A stretch of DNA of 64,000 nt from an uncultured Collinsella sp. (GTDB taxonomy: Bacteria; Actinomycetota; Coriobacteriia; Coriobacteriales; Coriobacteriaceae): positions 1-64,000 of the forward strand of contig CAAGCW010000015.1 in the NCBI GenBank assembly GCA_900768435.1, read 5' to 3'. This document shows, piece by piece, positions 32,888 to 41,624 of the stretch; the stretch's first letter is position 1, and each line of letters begins with the position of its first letter. The position numbers and the translations under genes were made by a program. The notes beneath the pieces were generated by a model that was not told the DNA's origin, did no database searches, and saw only the letters and a list, made by a program, of their open reading frames with translations.

Positions 32888-33271
32888 ATGGATGACCTGC
32901 TGAAACCTGCAAATATCGTCGTGCTCGCGGTGATTGCCATCGGTTTGTTTTTTGGATTTCGCCGCATTGCCGCATCGACGCGTGGCAAAAGCTGCTGCAG
33001 CGATGGCGCGAGCGGCAAAAAGAACAAGAGGGTTGTGGTGACCGATACCGATGAGTCTCACTACCCCTACAGCGATGAGTTGCTCATTGGCGGCATGAGC
33101 TGCGATGGCTGCGCTCAAAACGTTGAGAATGCCCTCAATGCGCTGGACGGTGTCTGGGCAACGGTGACGTTTGCGGACCACACGGCGCGCGTGCGCTCGA
33201 AGCATCCGGTCGATCGCGAGGTGCTCGAGGGCGCCGTGAAGGACGCGGGCTATTACGTTATGAAGCTGTAA
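32888..33271 (+). CDS. Membrane-anchored heavy-metal-associated (HMA) domain protein
   Basis: 127 residues. One N-terminal membrane segment (about 8-24) is followed by a cysteine pair (C36, C37) in a basic linker and a C-terminal HMA domain with GMSCDGC (C72, C75). The first half resembles the small FeoB-associated cysteine-rich proteins; the second half resembles CopZ-like metal carriers. It may pass copper or another metal at the membrane. ATG 32888 has AGAGG 7 bp upstream; ATG 32873 is less likely. Confidence 0.8.
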   Translation: MDDLLKPANIVVLAVIAIGLFFGFRRIAASTRGKSCCSDGASGKKNKRVVVTDTDESHYPYSDELLIGGMSCDGCAQNVENALNALDGVWATVTFADHTARVRSKHPVDREVLEGAVKDAGYYVMKL

Positions 33272-33299
33272 CTGCTTGCATTAACAGCGGGGTGTTCGA

Positions 33300-33722
33300 T
33301 TAGGCTCGGCCGCGCAGCTCGATGTCTTGGATATCGTCGAAGTCAATGGCGATATCCCTGAGTTTGAGCAGCTTGTATGCCGGCAGCACCTCGACCAGGA
33401 TGCCGGTGCGGGAGCGATAGCCGTACGTATCGTAATAGGTCAGGCGGAGCAGGTCTCCGCGCTTGAGGCCCTCGAGCTTTTTCGAAAGCTCGAGGGCTTT
33501 TTCTTCCGTAAGTTCGCATTTGGGCTCAACGGTGATTTCCTGCTTGCGTACGAGCTCGTAGTATCCCGTGAGGGCCGCGAAGGGCATAAACTGCGCGGCG
33601 CGGCCGGCGCGAACGGTGCCGTTGGCCGTGAGGTTGGGGTCGGCGGAGCGACGTCTCCCCTCGGGGTCGGCCAGACGCTCGAAGGCGGTGGGCGGGCGCA
33701 TGGGTTGTTTGGGTTTAGGCAC
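33300..33722 (-). CDS. YolD-like protein
   Basis: 140 residues. A conserved core (RAAQFMPFAALTGYYELVRKQE, then the KRGDLLRLTYYD strands) fits YolD-like proteins, small partners encoded beside UvrX/UmuC-type polymerases. It starts at GTG 33722, overlapping the polymerase gene by 8 bp, so the pair is cotranslated. It probably assists or restrains the polymerase; the mechanism is not established. Confidence 0.8.
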   Translation of the reverse strand: MPKPKQPMRPPTAFERLADPEGRRRSADPNLTANGTVRAGRAAQFMPFAALTGYYELVRKQEITVEPKCELTEEKALELSKKLEGLKRGDLLRLTYYDTYGYRSRTGILVEVLPAYKLLKLRDIAIDFDDIQDIELRGRA

Positions 33723-35220
33723 GGTGTCCTCCGACCTGGTCGTTGCGTTCGCGTGCGGTGGCGCCAGCGGTAAAGCTCAATCCTTTGACCAGGGCGTTCT
33801 TACCGTACTTGCCTTTCACGGCCAACACGGCGCGTGCCAGGTCGCGTTCGCGTTCATCGGCCTCGATATCGCTGAACAGATCGACGGTGGCAAATTCCTC
33901 GGGCATGAGATTGCCAAAGCCCAGGTTGATGCGCTTGACCGGCCGCTTGGGGTCGACCGTCTGTGCCCAGAGCTCATCGAAATAGCCCATGATCTTCTTA
34001 AACGAATTGGTGCGCTCGGGTAGCTTGCGCGAGGCGTTGGAGTGCGCAAAGAGCGCAGCATAGCCACCACGCGGTTTGCCGCCATGCTCTCCCACAAAGA
34101 TGCCATCGATGGCCTGCGCCTCGCGCACCAGGCGCCGCCGCTCGTCATCGCGCTGGACGGGTTTGGGCGCACGGGGCGCGAGTTCGGGACCGGCGGTCGC
34201 GGTGGGTTCGATACTTGACGTGCTCGAGCGCAGGTGTCCGCATCCGTCCACATATTGCGCGGTACCGCTGGCGTCGAGCCGGCGTATGTCAGCTCGCTCG
34301 CTCGCGTAACCCACAAAGAGCGAGATGCTGTCGCACACCACGTGCTTATCGACCAAGTCCAGCACGGCGCTGTCGACCATCTCGCGCAAGACGGTGTAGG
34401 ACTGCTCGTAGGCATAGCCCTTCGAGAGCACCTGCCCTGTGGTGGTCGAGGTTGCCTGCGGGCGATAGGCCTGGATATCGGCGATGGTTGTCGGCTCACG
34501 CCCAAAGGCATGGTCGATCAGATACTCGGCATTCACACCGAGCTCATCGTAAAGCAGGTTTTCGTCGAGCGCGGCGACGCCCATCAGATCGTAGACGCCG
34601 TACTTTTCGAGGCGGGCCGCCACGCCCGGTCCGATGCCCCAGATGTCGGTGATGGGACGATGGGGCCAGATTTCCTTGCGAAAGGTTTCGTCGTCGAGTA
34701 TGCCGATGCGGCTGGGTACGTGCTTGGCGGTAATGTCGAGCGCCACCTTTGCCTGGAACAGGTTGGGGCCGATGCCGACGGTGGCCGTGATGCCGGTGCG
34801 CGTGAGGACCTCGTCGCGCAACATGCAGGCAAACCCTTCGGCATCGGTATGGTAGAGGTCGAGATAGGGCGTCACATCGATAAAGCATTCGTCGATCGAG
34901 TAGACGTGAATGTCTTGCAGGCTCACGTATTCCAGATAGATGCCGTAGATTCGCGCCGACACCTCCATGTAATGCTGCATGCGCGGTACGGCCTTGATGT
35001 AGTCGATGCCGTCGGGAATCTCGAACAGGCGGCAGCGGTTGTGGATTCCGAGGTCCTTCATGGCCTGTGTGATGGCGAGGCAGATGGTCGTGCGCCCGCG
35101 CGATTCGTCGGCAACGACCAGACACGTGGTGAGTGGGTCGAGCCCGCGGTCGACGCACTCGACGCTGGCGTAAAACGTCTTGAGGTCGATGCAAATATAG
35201 GTGCGCTGCCCGTGCTCCAC
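33715..35220 (-). CDS. Y-family DNA polymerase (UmuC/UvrX type)
   Basis: 501 residues. The palm motif YICIDLKTFYASVECVDRG and the catalytic SIDECFIDVT are intact, followed by a helix-hairpin-helix (DIWGIGPGVAARLEKYGVYDLMG), a little-finger domain and a C-terminal stretch of low complexity. It copies damaged DNA with mutagenic outcome. GTG 35220 follows GGGAG. A promoter with an SOS box sits directly upstream, and a YolD partner overlaps its end. Confidence 0.93.
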   Translation of the reverse strand: MEHGQRTYICIDLKTFYASVECVDRGLDPLTTCLVVADESRGRTTICLAITQAMKDLGIHNRCRLFEIPDGIDYIKAVPRMQHYMEVSARIYGIYLEYVSLQDIHVYSIDECFIDVTPYLDLYHTDAEGFACMLRDEVLTRTGITATVGIGPNLFQAKVALDITAKHVPSRIGILDDETFRKEIWPHRPITDIWGIGPGVAARLEKYGVYDLMGVAALDENLLYDELGVNAEYLIDHAFGREPTTIADIQAYRPQATSTTTGQVLSKGYAYEQSYTVLREMVDSAVLDLVDKHVVCDSISLFVGYASERADIRRLDASGTAQYVDGCGHLRSSTSSIEPTATAGPELAPRAPKPVQRDDERRRLVREAQAIDGIFVGEHGGKPRGGYAALFAHSNASRKLPERTNSFKKIMGYFDELWAQTVDPKRPVKRINLGFGNLMPEEFATVDLFSDIEADERERDLARAVLAVKGKYGKNALVKGLSFTAGATARERNDQVGGHRA

Positions 35221-35250
35221 GTATGTCTCCCATCAAACACCTGTTCTTAT

Positions 35251-35293
35251 CGAATATCTGTTCGATAATACCCGCTCGCCCGGACACCGTCAA
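35251..35293 (-). promoter_or_regulatory. SOS box and promoter of the Y-polymerase gene
   Basis: CGAATATCTGTTCG at 35251-35264 matches the Gram-positive LexA consensus CGAACNNNNGTTCG at all but one position. Directly upstream on the minus strand lies TATTAT (35265-35270), a 17-bp spacer and TTGACG (35288-35293), a near-ideal promoter. LexA bound here would block initiation. A second half-like site, GAACAGGTGTTT, lies at about 35235-35247. Confidence 0.85.
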
Positions 35294-35295
35294 AA

Positions 35296-35374
35296 CCTGC
35301 CAAAAAGGGACGGGTTTATTTTGTTCGGTAAAACGCTTGTCCTCCTAAAATAACCGGTCCCTTATTTGTCGGTT
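35296..35374. repeat. Palindromic repeat, family A, copy 1 (diverged)
   Basis: AAGGGACGGGTTTATTTT near 35305 pairs imperfectly with AAAATAACCGGTCCCTT near 35346. The sequence is clearly related to the palindrome at 36728-36799, so the two copies bracket the PAP2 and dehydrogenase-like genes. Confidence 0.75.
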
Positions 35375-35433
35375 ACGGCACGCTTACGGTGGGCCGATAA
35401 CCTTGGCATGTTGGAAACGCTGAAGGGATACGG

Positions 35434-36057
35434 ATGACCGTCGATATTGGTGATCTCGCGCTTGTGGTGCTGACCGCGCTGTGCCTTGCGGTCTTTGTTT
35501 ATCTGCTGGTTGCGGTACTCAAGGGCAAGCCCATGAGGATTGACGGGCTGTGTCATTCGCTATTCGTTGAAAAGCTTCGGTCGCCGGCGTTGACGGTCGT
35601 GATGAAAGCAGTCTCGAATTTGGCATCGGTGCCGTTTATCGTCGGCACGTTGCTTACTGCGTTTGTGTGGGCGCCTTGCCGGCTTCAGGTTATTTTGATC
35701 GCCATAAATGTGGGGACTATCAGTGCCATCGATCAGCTTCTTAAGGTGTTAGTGCATCGATCTCGTCCTCGGGGATTTTGTCTCGTCGATGCTCCGGGGC
35801 TAAGTTTTCCTTCGGGGCATTCGATGGCTGCGGTGGCGTTTTACGGCTATGGGATATGGCTCGTACAGAGCAGTGCCTGCGGCATTTCACCCAGCGTGCT
35901 TGTCAATATGGCGCTCGTGTGCGTTATTCTCACTATCGGCGTCAGCCGCATCTATCTGGGTGTGCACTACGCTTCAGATGTGTTGGGCGGTTTTTGTCTG
36001 GCGTTTGTCTGGCTTGTTTTGTTTGTGTGCCTTGGCGTCAGGATTTTTGCCGTCTAG
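35434..36057 (+). CDS. PAP2-family membrane phosphatase
   Basis: 207 residues with about five to six membrane segments and the three phosphatase motifs in order: KVLVHRSRPRG, SFPSGHS and SRIYLGVHYASDVLGG. It probably removes phosphate from a lipid such as undecaprenyl pyrophosphate or phosphatidate at the outer face of the membrane. It is the first of two genes bracketed by related palindromes. Confidence 0.9.
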   Translation: MTVDIGDLALVVLTALCLAVFVYLLVAVLKGKPMRIDGLCHSLFVEKLRSPALTVVMKAVSNLASVPFIVGTLLTAFVWAPCRLQVILIAINVGTISAIDQLLKVLVHRSRPRGFCLVDAPGLSFPSGHSMAAVAFYGYGIWLVQSSACGISPSVLVNMALVCVILTIGVSRIYLGVHYASDVLGGFCLAFVWLVLFVCLGVRIFAV

Positions 36058-36197
36058 CTTCGAGAATGAACATCCTTCTGGATTGAACCGGGTTTTAACG
36101 CAGCCCTAAAGAGCGCGAAACAGCTCGGAAAAGCTCCCTTCGTAGCATGAGTCTAACGATCGGTACCACCTACATGCACGGAAGGGTTGTGGAGACG

Positions 36198-36722
36198 ATG
36201 GTCAACTATGGGTTTGGTATGCCGACGCGTCTTGTTGCGGATGGAGACGTGGCTCGCTGGTGCGGACGATTGGTCGCTCACTACGGTGGTACCAAGGCGC
36301 TGGTCGTCCTGGGAGGCGACAAACATACGCGTGACGAGCTCGTCTCGGCGGCACTCGGCTCGCTCGATCGAGCCCTACTCGAGCGCACGCTCTTCCGCTG
36401 CGGCTCGGTTGGGGCCGACGGGGGAGACGGGCTGATTGACGAGGCCGTGGCGCTGGCGACCGATGAGGGCATTGACTTTGTCCTGGCGATTGGCGATGCC
36501 GATACAGCCGGCTTTGCGCGTGAACTCGCTCGTCGCATGGCGGCGCTCGATGTTGACGAGGACGGCTTTGTCCCGTATGGATGTATTGTCTCGGAGGGCA
36601 ACGTGCCCGCCGCGGTTGGTGCCGGCGAGGTCCCCGTTTTTGCCATCATCGCGCCCGAATTGCTGGAGGGCATCGGTTCCCCCTTGCGTGAGCTGCTCGG
36701 TAGCGTGTGCGCTGCGGCATAA
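36198..36722 (+). CDS. Truncated iron-alcohol-dehydrogenase-like protein
   Basis: 174 residues. The start (VNYGFGMPTRLVADGDVARWCG) and the strand KALVVLGGDKHTRDE resemble the N-terminal nucleotide-binding domain of iron-containing alcohol dehydrogenases. The GGGSxxD motif is replaced by AIGDADTAG, and the C-terminal metal-binding domain is absent. It may be a decayed gene or a single-domain regulator. ATG 36198 has GGAG upstream; ATG 36147 adds 17 residues without a ribosome site. Confidence 0.55.
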   Translation: MVNYGFGMPTRLVADGDVARWCGRLVAHYGGTKALVVLGGDKHTRDELVSAALGSLDRALLERTLFRCGSVGADGGDGLIDEAVALATDEGIDFVLAIGDADTAGFARELARRMAALDVDEDGFVPYGCIVSEGNVPAAVGAGEVPVFAIIAPELLEGIGSPLRELLGSVCAAA

Positions 36723-36727
36723 TGCCC

Positions 36728-36799
36728 GCCAGGAAGGGACGGGTTTATTTTGGTAGGTAAAGCGTTTGACCTGCCAAAATAAACCCGTCCCTTTTTGGC
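36728..36799. repeat. Palindromic repeat, family A, copy 2
   Basis: 36734-36758 pairs with 36769-36793 at 24 of 25 positions around a 10-base loop; GCCA/TGGC extends it at the ends. It shares its arm sequence and loop (AAAGCGTTTG) with the copy at 35296. Confidence 0.88.
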
Positions 36800-36923
36800 A
36801 GGTCGCCGTTTGGGGGCAGATTGATAACGCTCGCTGATTGTAGTCTTGACCTGCGCTAGAATAGTGGCATCTGAATATCCGGGCGCGCATGGAGGTGTGC
36901 GCCCGTATGCTGAGGAGGACTTT

Positions 36924-38618
36924 ATGGCAACTGTTGCCGCACCTATCGACGCTACGTCGACTGCCGCTTGGAAGGCACTCGAGGCTCATCAGGAGAAGCT
37001 CGAGGCCGAGGGTATCGACCTCAAGGCCTGGTTCGCCGCCGACGCCGAGCGTGTGAACAAGCTGAGCTTTGACGCCGGTGACCTGCACTTCGACCTGTCC
37101 AAGAACCTGGTGACCGACGAGACCGTCAAGCTGCTGTGCGATCTTGCCCGCGAGGTGAAGCTCGAGGAGCGTCGCGACGCCATGTTCTCCGGCGAGCATA
37201 TCAACACCACCGAGGACCGCGCCGTCCTGCACACCGCACTGCGCCGTCCGGCAAGCGAGAAGGGCCAGCTCATCGTTGACGGCCAGGATGTCGTCGCCGA
37301 CGTGCACGAGGTCCTCGACCGCATGTATGCCTTTGCAGAGCGTGTGCGCTCCGGTGAGTGGAAGGGCGTTACCGGCAAGAAGATCGAGCACCTGGTGTCC
37401 ATCGGCATCGGTGGCTCCGACCTGGGCCCGGTCATGGCTTACGAGGCCCTGCGTCCCTATGCCGACGCCGGTATCGATTGCCGCTACATCTCCAACATCG
37501 ACCCCAACGATCAGGCCGAGAAGCTCAAGGGCCTGGATCCCGAGACCACGCTCGTGATCATCGTCTCCAAGACCTTTACCACGCTCGAGACCCTCACCAA
37601 CGCTCGCGAGGTCAAGACCTGGATGCTCGAGCAGCTCAAGGCCCAGGGCGCCATCGACGGTTCCGATGAGCAGAACGCCGAGGCCGTGACCATGCACTTC
37701 GTCGCCGTCTCCACCGCGCTCGATAAGGTCGAGGCCTTCGGTATCGACCCCGCCAACGCTTTCGGTTTCTGGAACTGGGTCGGTGGCCGTTACTCCGTCG
37801 ACTCCGCCGTGGGCCTGTCGCTGATCGTCGTGCTCGGCCCCGAGCGCTTCCAGCAGTTCCTCGAGGGCTTCCATGCTATCGACGAGTACTTCTGCAACAC
37901 CCCGCTCGAGAACAACGCCGTCGCGCTGATGGGCCTGCTCAACGTCTGGTACGTCAACTTCTTTGGCTCCAAGAGCCATGCCGTGCTGCCGTACAGCCAG
38001 TACCTGCACCGTTTCCCGGCCTACCTGCAGCAGCTCACCATGGAGTCCAACGGCAAGCATGTCCGCTGGGACGGCAGCGCCGTGACCTCCGACACCGGTG
38101 AGATCTTCTGGGGCGAGCCCGGCACCAACGGCCAGCATGCCTTCTACCAGCTGCTGCACCAGGGCACCGTGGTGGTCCCGGCCGATTTCATCGCCTTCGC
38201 CAACACCGCCAACCCTGCAACTGACAACGGCCAGGACGTGCACGAGCTGTTCCTGGGCAACTTCCTGGCCCAGACCAAGGCGCTCGCCTTTGGTAAGACG
38301 GCCGACGAGGTTCGTGCTGAGGGCACGCCCGAGCAGATCGTCCCGGCCCGCTGCTTTGAGGGAAACCGTCCGACGACCTCGATCTTCGGCGACACGCTGA
38401 CCCCGTTCGCGCTCGGCGAGCTCATCGCCCTGTACGAGCACATCGTGTTTGTCGAGGGCACGGTCTGGGGCATCGACTCCTACGACCAGTGGGGTGTCGA
38501 GCTGGGCAAGCAGCTTGCCAAGCAGATCACCCCTGCCTTCCACGACGACGCCGCCAAGGCCGAGCAGGACGCATCGACCCAGGCGCTCATCGAGTTCTAC
38601 CGCGCTCATCGCAAGTAG
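36924..38618 (+). CDS. pgi: Glucose-6-phosphate isomerase
   Basis: 564 residues, the long bacterial/eukaryotic Pgi form. The family signatures are present: SIGIGGSDLGP, a VSKTFTTLET phosphate loop, GGRYSVDSAVGLS and the catalytic-residue region YLHRFPAYLQQ. It interconverts glucose-6-P and fructose-6-P in glycolysis. GAGGAGG precedes ATG 36924. Single gene with its own terminator. Confidence 0.96.
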   Translation: MATVAAPIDATSTAAWKALEAHQEKLEAEGIDLKAWFAADAERVNKLSFDAGDLHFDLSKNLVTDETVKLLCDLAREVKLEERRDAMFSGEHINTTEDRAVLHTALRRPASEKGQLIVDGQDVVADVHEVLDRMYAFAERVRSGEWKGVTGKKIEHLVSIGIGGSDLGPVMAYEALRPYADAGIDCRYISNIDPNDQAEKLKGLDPETTLVIIVSKTFTTLETLTNAREVKTWMLEQLKAQGAIDGSDEQNAEAVTMHFVAVSTALDKVEAFGIDPANAFGFWNWVGGRYSVDSAVGLSLIVVLGPERFQQFLEGFHAIDEYFCNTPLENNAVALMGLLNVWYVNFFGSKSHAVLPYSQYLHRFPAYLQQLTMESNGKHVRWDGSAVTSDTGEIFWGEPGTNGQHAFYQLLHQGTVVVPADFIAFANTANPATDNGQDVHELFLGNFLAQTKALAFGKTADEVRAEGTPEQIVPARCFEGNRPTTSIFGDTLTPFALGELIALYEHIVFVEGTVWGIDSYDQWGVELGKQLAKQITPAFHDDAAKAEQDASTQALIEFYRAHRK

Positions 38619-38649
38619 TCACTGCTGCTGACGCATCGTGCCTTATTCA

Positions 38650-38686
38650 GGGGCCCGTATCCCATCGGATGCGGGCCCCTTTGCTT
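38650..38686 (+). terminator. Intrinsic terminator of pgi
   Basis: GGGGCCCG (38650-38657) pairs with CGGGCCCC (38672-38679), followed by TTTGCTTT. Confidence 0.8.
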
Positions 38687-38755
38687 TGCCGTGGCCCCGG
38701 CGCGCGGTCTTTGTGGAACATCGCCGGGGCGCCGCGCGCTGCGAGAACCCTGCGC

Positions 38756-40060
38756 CTAGATCTCGGCCTCCGCATGGCCTCGCTGCGCCTCGGGCAGCTC
38801 CCCGTAGAGCGGATGGTCTTCGAGCCTAAAGCGCTCGACCTGTTCGGGAGTGCGACCGCGTACAAAGAGCCACGAGCGATCGATCGGCGTCGCCATGAGC
38901 GTGCTGGGCAGCGCGTCGGCGCGGTCGGAAAACACCCGGGCGCTCTCGGGGTCCTGGAACGCCAGCACCAGATGCGTGTCGCAGTTGCCCATGATGGAGT
39001 GTGCACGCGCCTCGCCATAGAGCGCATCGAGTTGATTGGTCGACTGCAGCAGCAGCGTTGCCCAGATGTTGCGGCTTCGGATAATCGAGAGCACGTTGTC
39101 GATCTGGGGGATCTGCAGATTTGCGAAGTCATCGAGCATGAAGCGCACGGGCACGGGCAGGCTGCCGTTAGGCTGCCTATCGGCTTCGCGAATGAGGCCC
39201 ATAAACGCCTGCGTAATAAAGAGGCCGGTCAGCGGATCGAGATTGCGGTCAATATCGCTCACGGTTACAAACAGGGCACAGGGAGCGTGACCCATGGAGG
39301 CGAAGTCCACCTGGCGGGGGTCGCGATAGAGCTGTTCCGCGCCGTCGAATCCCAGGCACATGACCTTTTCGGCAAGAATGCCGACGATGCTTGCGTGCAT
39401 GCGCTCGGCATTTTGCGTAATGGCGTAACGCCGCCATAGCGAGAGGGCATAGCTTTGGGGGTCGGTCGTGATCAGGTCGTCAAACAATCGGCCCGTGGCT
39501 CCGTCCTGCAGGTGCTCGATCAGCTTGATGACCGAGCTGAGCGTCTGCTCGTTGGCGGGCAGCTGTTCGGTGACGTAGGCAATAAGACACGACAGCAGGT
39601 TTGCCGCCGCATGATCCCAAAAAGGCTGGTTGTTGTCCTCGATGGGGCAGATGGCCTTTGCTACCGAGAGGATGTCCTGTTGGTTAGGCCTGCCGTCCGC
39701 CTTGCGACGAATGTGCGCCAGGGGGTTGTAGCCGCAACGCTCGACGCCGTGCGCAAGGACCGGAGAGGTGCTGAGATCGGCGAAGTTGAGGCATTGCACA
39801 AGGTAGCCGTGGGCTGCCAGCACAGGTCCCACCTCGCGACAGAGCGTGCCTTTGGTGTCGAGCACGATATAGCTTGCGTTCATCTGCAGCAGGTTGGGCT
39901 TGAGGACGTTTCGGGTCTTGCCGGCTCCCGAGGGGCCGATCACAAGCGCGTTGTTGTTGAGTCCCGTTTGGCGTGTGTCGCAAGATAGCGTTCGATTTTT
40001 GGCGAGGATGGTGAGCGAGGGGAGCTCAGATGCGGCGAAGCGATTGGCGAGGTTAGACAT
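38756..40060 (-). CDS. VirD4/TraG-type coupling ATPase, core only
   Basis: 434 residues. Walker A is GPSGAGKT (42-49) and Walker B lies in VRFMLDDFANL; the LLQSTNQLDALYG and FVRGRTPEQVERFRL blocks fit conjugation coupling proteins. There is no N-terminal membrane domain, which true VirD4 proteins need to dock on a type IV secretion channel. No relaxase or T4SS gene is present. ATG 40060 overlaps the ClpP-like gene by 8 bp. It may be a relic of a conjugative element or a soluble ATPase used in another way. Confidence 0.82.
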   Translation of the reverse strand: MSNLANRFAASELPSLTILAKNRTLSCDTRQTGLNNNALVIGPSGAGKTRNVLKPNLLQMNASYIVLDTKGTLCREVGPVLAAHGYLVQCLNFADLSTSPVLAHGVERCGYNPLAHIRRKADGRPNQQDILSVAKAICPIEDNNQPFWDHAAANLLSCLIAYVTEQLPANEQTLSSVIKLIEHLQDGATGRLFDDLITTDPQSYALSLWRRYAITQNAERMHASIVGILAEKVMCLGFDGAEQLYRDPRQVDFASMGHAPCALFVTVSDIDRNLDPLTGLFITQAFMGLIREADRQPNGSLPVPVRFMLDDFANLQIPQIDNVLSIIRSRNIWATLLLQSTNQLDALYGEARAHSIMGNCDTHLVLAFQDPESARVFSDRADALPSTLMATPIDRSWLFVRGRTPEQVERFRLEDHPLYGELPEAQRGHAEAEI

Positions 40061-40670
40061 TGGCGTCCTCCTTGGTGGTCGAAAGGATTTCGTGGGCGAA
40101 GCCGAGCTCAACGGCGCGCTCGGCCGAAAGGTAGGTGTCTTTTGCGGTGAGGGACTGGATGCGCTTGGGCGAGAGGCCGCTGCGCTCCGAGAGAATCTGC
40201 GTGAGGGTCTTGCGAGTCTGCATAAGGCGCCGGCTGGTTTCCTGCAGCGCAAGTGCCGAGCCTCCTGCCCCCTGCGGGATCAACGGGTCGTGAATCATGA
40301 GTTCTGCATGGGGTGCCATGCGGCGATCGTCACCGCCCATAAAAATCACGGCGCCCATGGACGCGGCGAATTCCAGACAGACGGTGTGGATGGGGCAGGA
40401 TGCGAGGCGCATGGCGTCATAGATCGCAAGGCCCGATCGCACGCTTCCGCCGGTGCTGGCGACAAATATGGTGATGGGTCGGCAGGGGTCGGTGGCATCG
40501 AGCAGGCGGATCTGCTGACACAGGTCGTGGGCCATCGGGGTTTCGATGTTTCCCATGACGGAGAGCTCGCGACGGGCGAGCATCTCATCGTAAATGCTGG
40601 TGAGCGTGATACCTCGGGCGGATTCACGCATGGTGAGGGGGCTGATGATGGGAGAATGATTGGTGTCCAT
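40053..40670 (-). CDS. ClpP-like serine protease (non-housekeeping)
   Basis: 205 residues of the ClpP/crotonase fold. The catalytic serine is S104 in FAASMGAVIF and the histidine H127 in ELMIHDPLI; the aspartate should lie near KDTYLSAERAVELG. The N-terminus differs from housekeeping ClpP, which is normally beside clpX. AAAGGAGTCCTC precedes the ATG. It lies between an unknown gene and a VirD4-like ATPase with an 8-bp overlap, which suggests the ATPase and protease work together. Confidence 0.85.
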   Translation of the reverse strand: MDTNHSPIISPLTMRESARGITLTSIYDEMLARRELSVMGNIETPMAHDLCQQIRLLDATDPCRPITIFVASTGGSVRSGLAIYDAMRLASCPIHTVCLEFAASMGAVIFMGGDDRRMAPHAELMIHDPLIPQGAGGSALALQETSRRLMQTRKTLTQILSERSGLSPKRIQSLTAKDTYLSAERAVELGFAHEILSTTKEDANV

Positions 40671-40733
40671 GAGGACTCCTTTCTGTTGGTTGTGTTGTGG
40701 AATAGGATTGTTGCCCGCGGAGGGGCTGGCGGG

Positions 40734-41624
40734 CTACAGGGTTCGTCCGAGTCTGAGATCGAGCTCGGTTGTGGGGCGGGCTGCCTGTTCGTGCGGCTCG
40801 CAAGCGCCAAGGGCTCCAAAGCGATGGAGCGTTGCGGCGGGCGTGGTGTAGGCGAGCCGCAGCTGATGCTCGACAGGGGCACATCCGTCATTTTTGTAAT
40901 GAGCCGCGTAGTACTGCGCGATGCTGGCGTTCATCTCGCTGCCATTGCGATGGCGCTCAAACTGGCGTCTGCAGGTCTCGATGATCTTTGCTACCGACTT
41001 GGGTGCCGTCGCGGGAACAAGGGCGAGATAGCCCTCAAATAGCTCGTTGATGCTCAGGAGGCACAGCAGGTCGATCAGCGTCCTTATGGCTGCTCCCTCG
41101 GCGGAAAAGTGCGTGGTCATGCGGTTATATCGGTTGCGGTCGACGATGGCCGCATGGGGTCTTGGAGTTTTCTGCCCCGTGGTCCCGGGCTTTTGCCGCG
41201 CCAGTGTATTGAGCTCGACGTTGCAGCGCTTGAGGCCGTCCAACGGAAGGAACAGTGCGGTGCGCAGGGTGTTCCGCTTGCTTTCGAGTTCATGACGCTC
41301 GTCGGGTTCCCATTCGAGCTTGAGTTTCGTGTCGAGCGCCGTAAGCATATGGGCTAGGCAGCCTACGGTAAGAACGTACGAATCGTTGTCGCGTTTTGGG
41401 GCATAGGGGTCTGTCAGCTTGCGAATGTCGGGGTCGCCCATGATTTTTGTGCAGCGCTTCAGCAGTTGAGGGTGGTCGGCCAAGAGCGTCGCGAGCGGTA
41501 GCGACGCGTAGTTCTTGATGGTCGCGGCGGCAAAGGCGGCGTCATATTCGTTTGCATATGCTCGCTCAATGCGGGCATCCAGAATGCTTTTCTGATCGCC
41601 GTCTTCAGCGTGGTGGTTTGTCAT
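40734..41624 (-). CDS. Unknown protein, first gene of the ClpP/VirD4 trio
   Basis: 296 residues, mostly helical by composition, with no signal or membrane segment. I recognise no family. A run of basic and aromatic residues near HAAIVDRNRYNRMTTHF could suit nucleic acid binding. ATG 41624 has GGAG well placed; the frame is open for 52 more codons upstream, but those are His/Gln-rich and lack a ribosome site. It starts the minus-strand operon with the ClpP-like and VirD4-like genes. Confidence 0.65.
   Translation of the reverse strand: MTNHHAEDGDQKSILDARIERAYANEYDAAFAAATIKNYASLPLATLLADHPQLLKRCTKIMGDPDIRKLTDPYAPKRDNDSYVLTVGCLAHMLTALDTKLKLEWEPDERHELESKRNTLRTALFLPLDGLKRCNVELNTLARQKPGTTGQKTPRPHAAIVDRNRYNRMTTHFSAEGAAIRTLIDLLCLLSINELFEGYLALVPATAPKSVAKIIETCRRQFERHRNGSEMNASIAQYYAAHYKNDGCAPVEHQLRLAYTTPAATLHRFGALGACEPHEQAARPTTELDLRLGRTL

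Noticed and set aside
40053..40670. Housekeeping clpP
   Set aside because: The sequence around the N-terminus and the neighbours (VirD4-like ATPase, unknown gene, no clpX or tig) do not fit the housekeeping locus.
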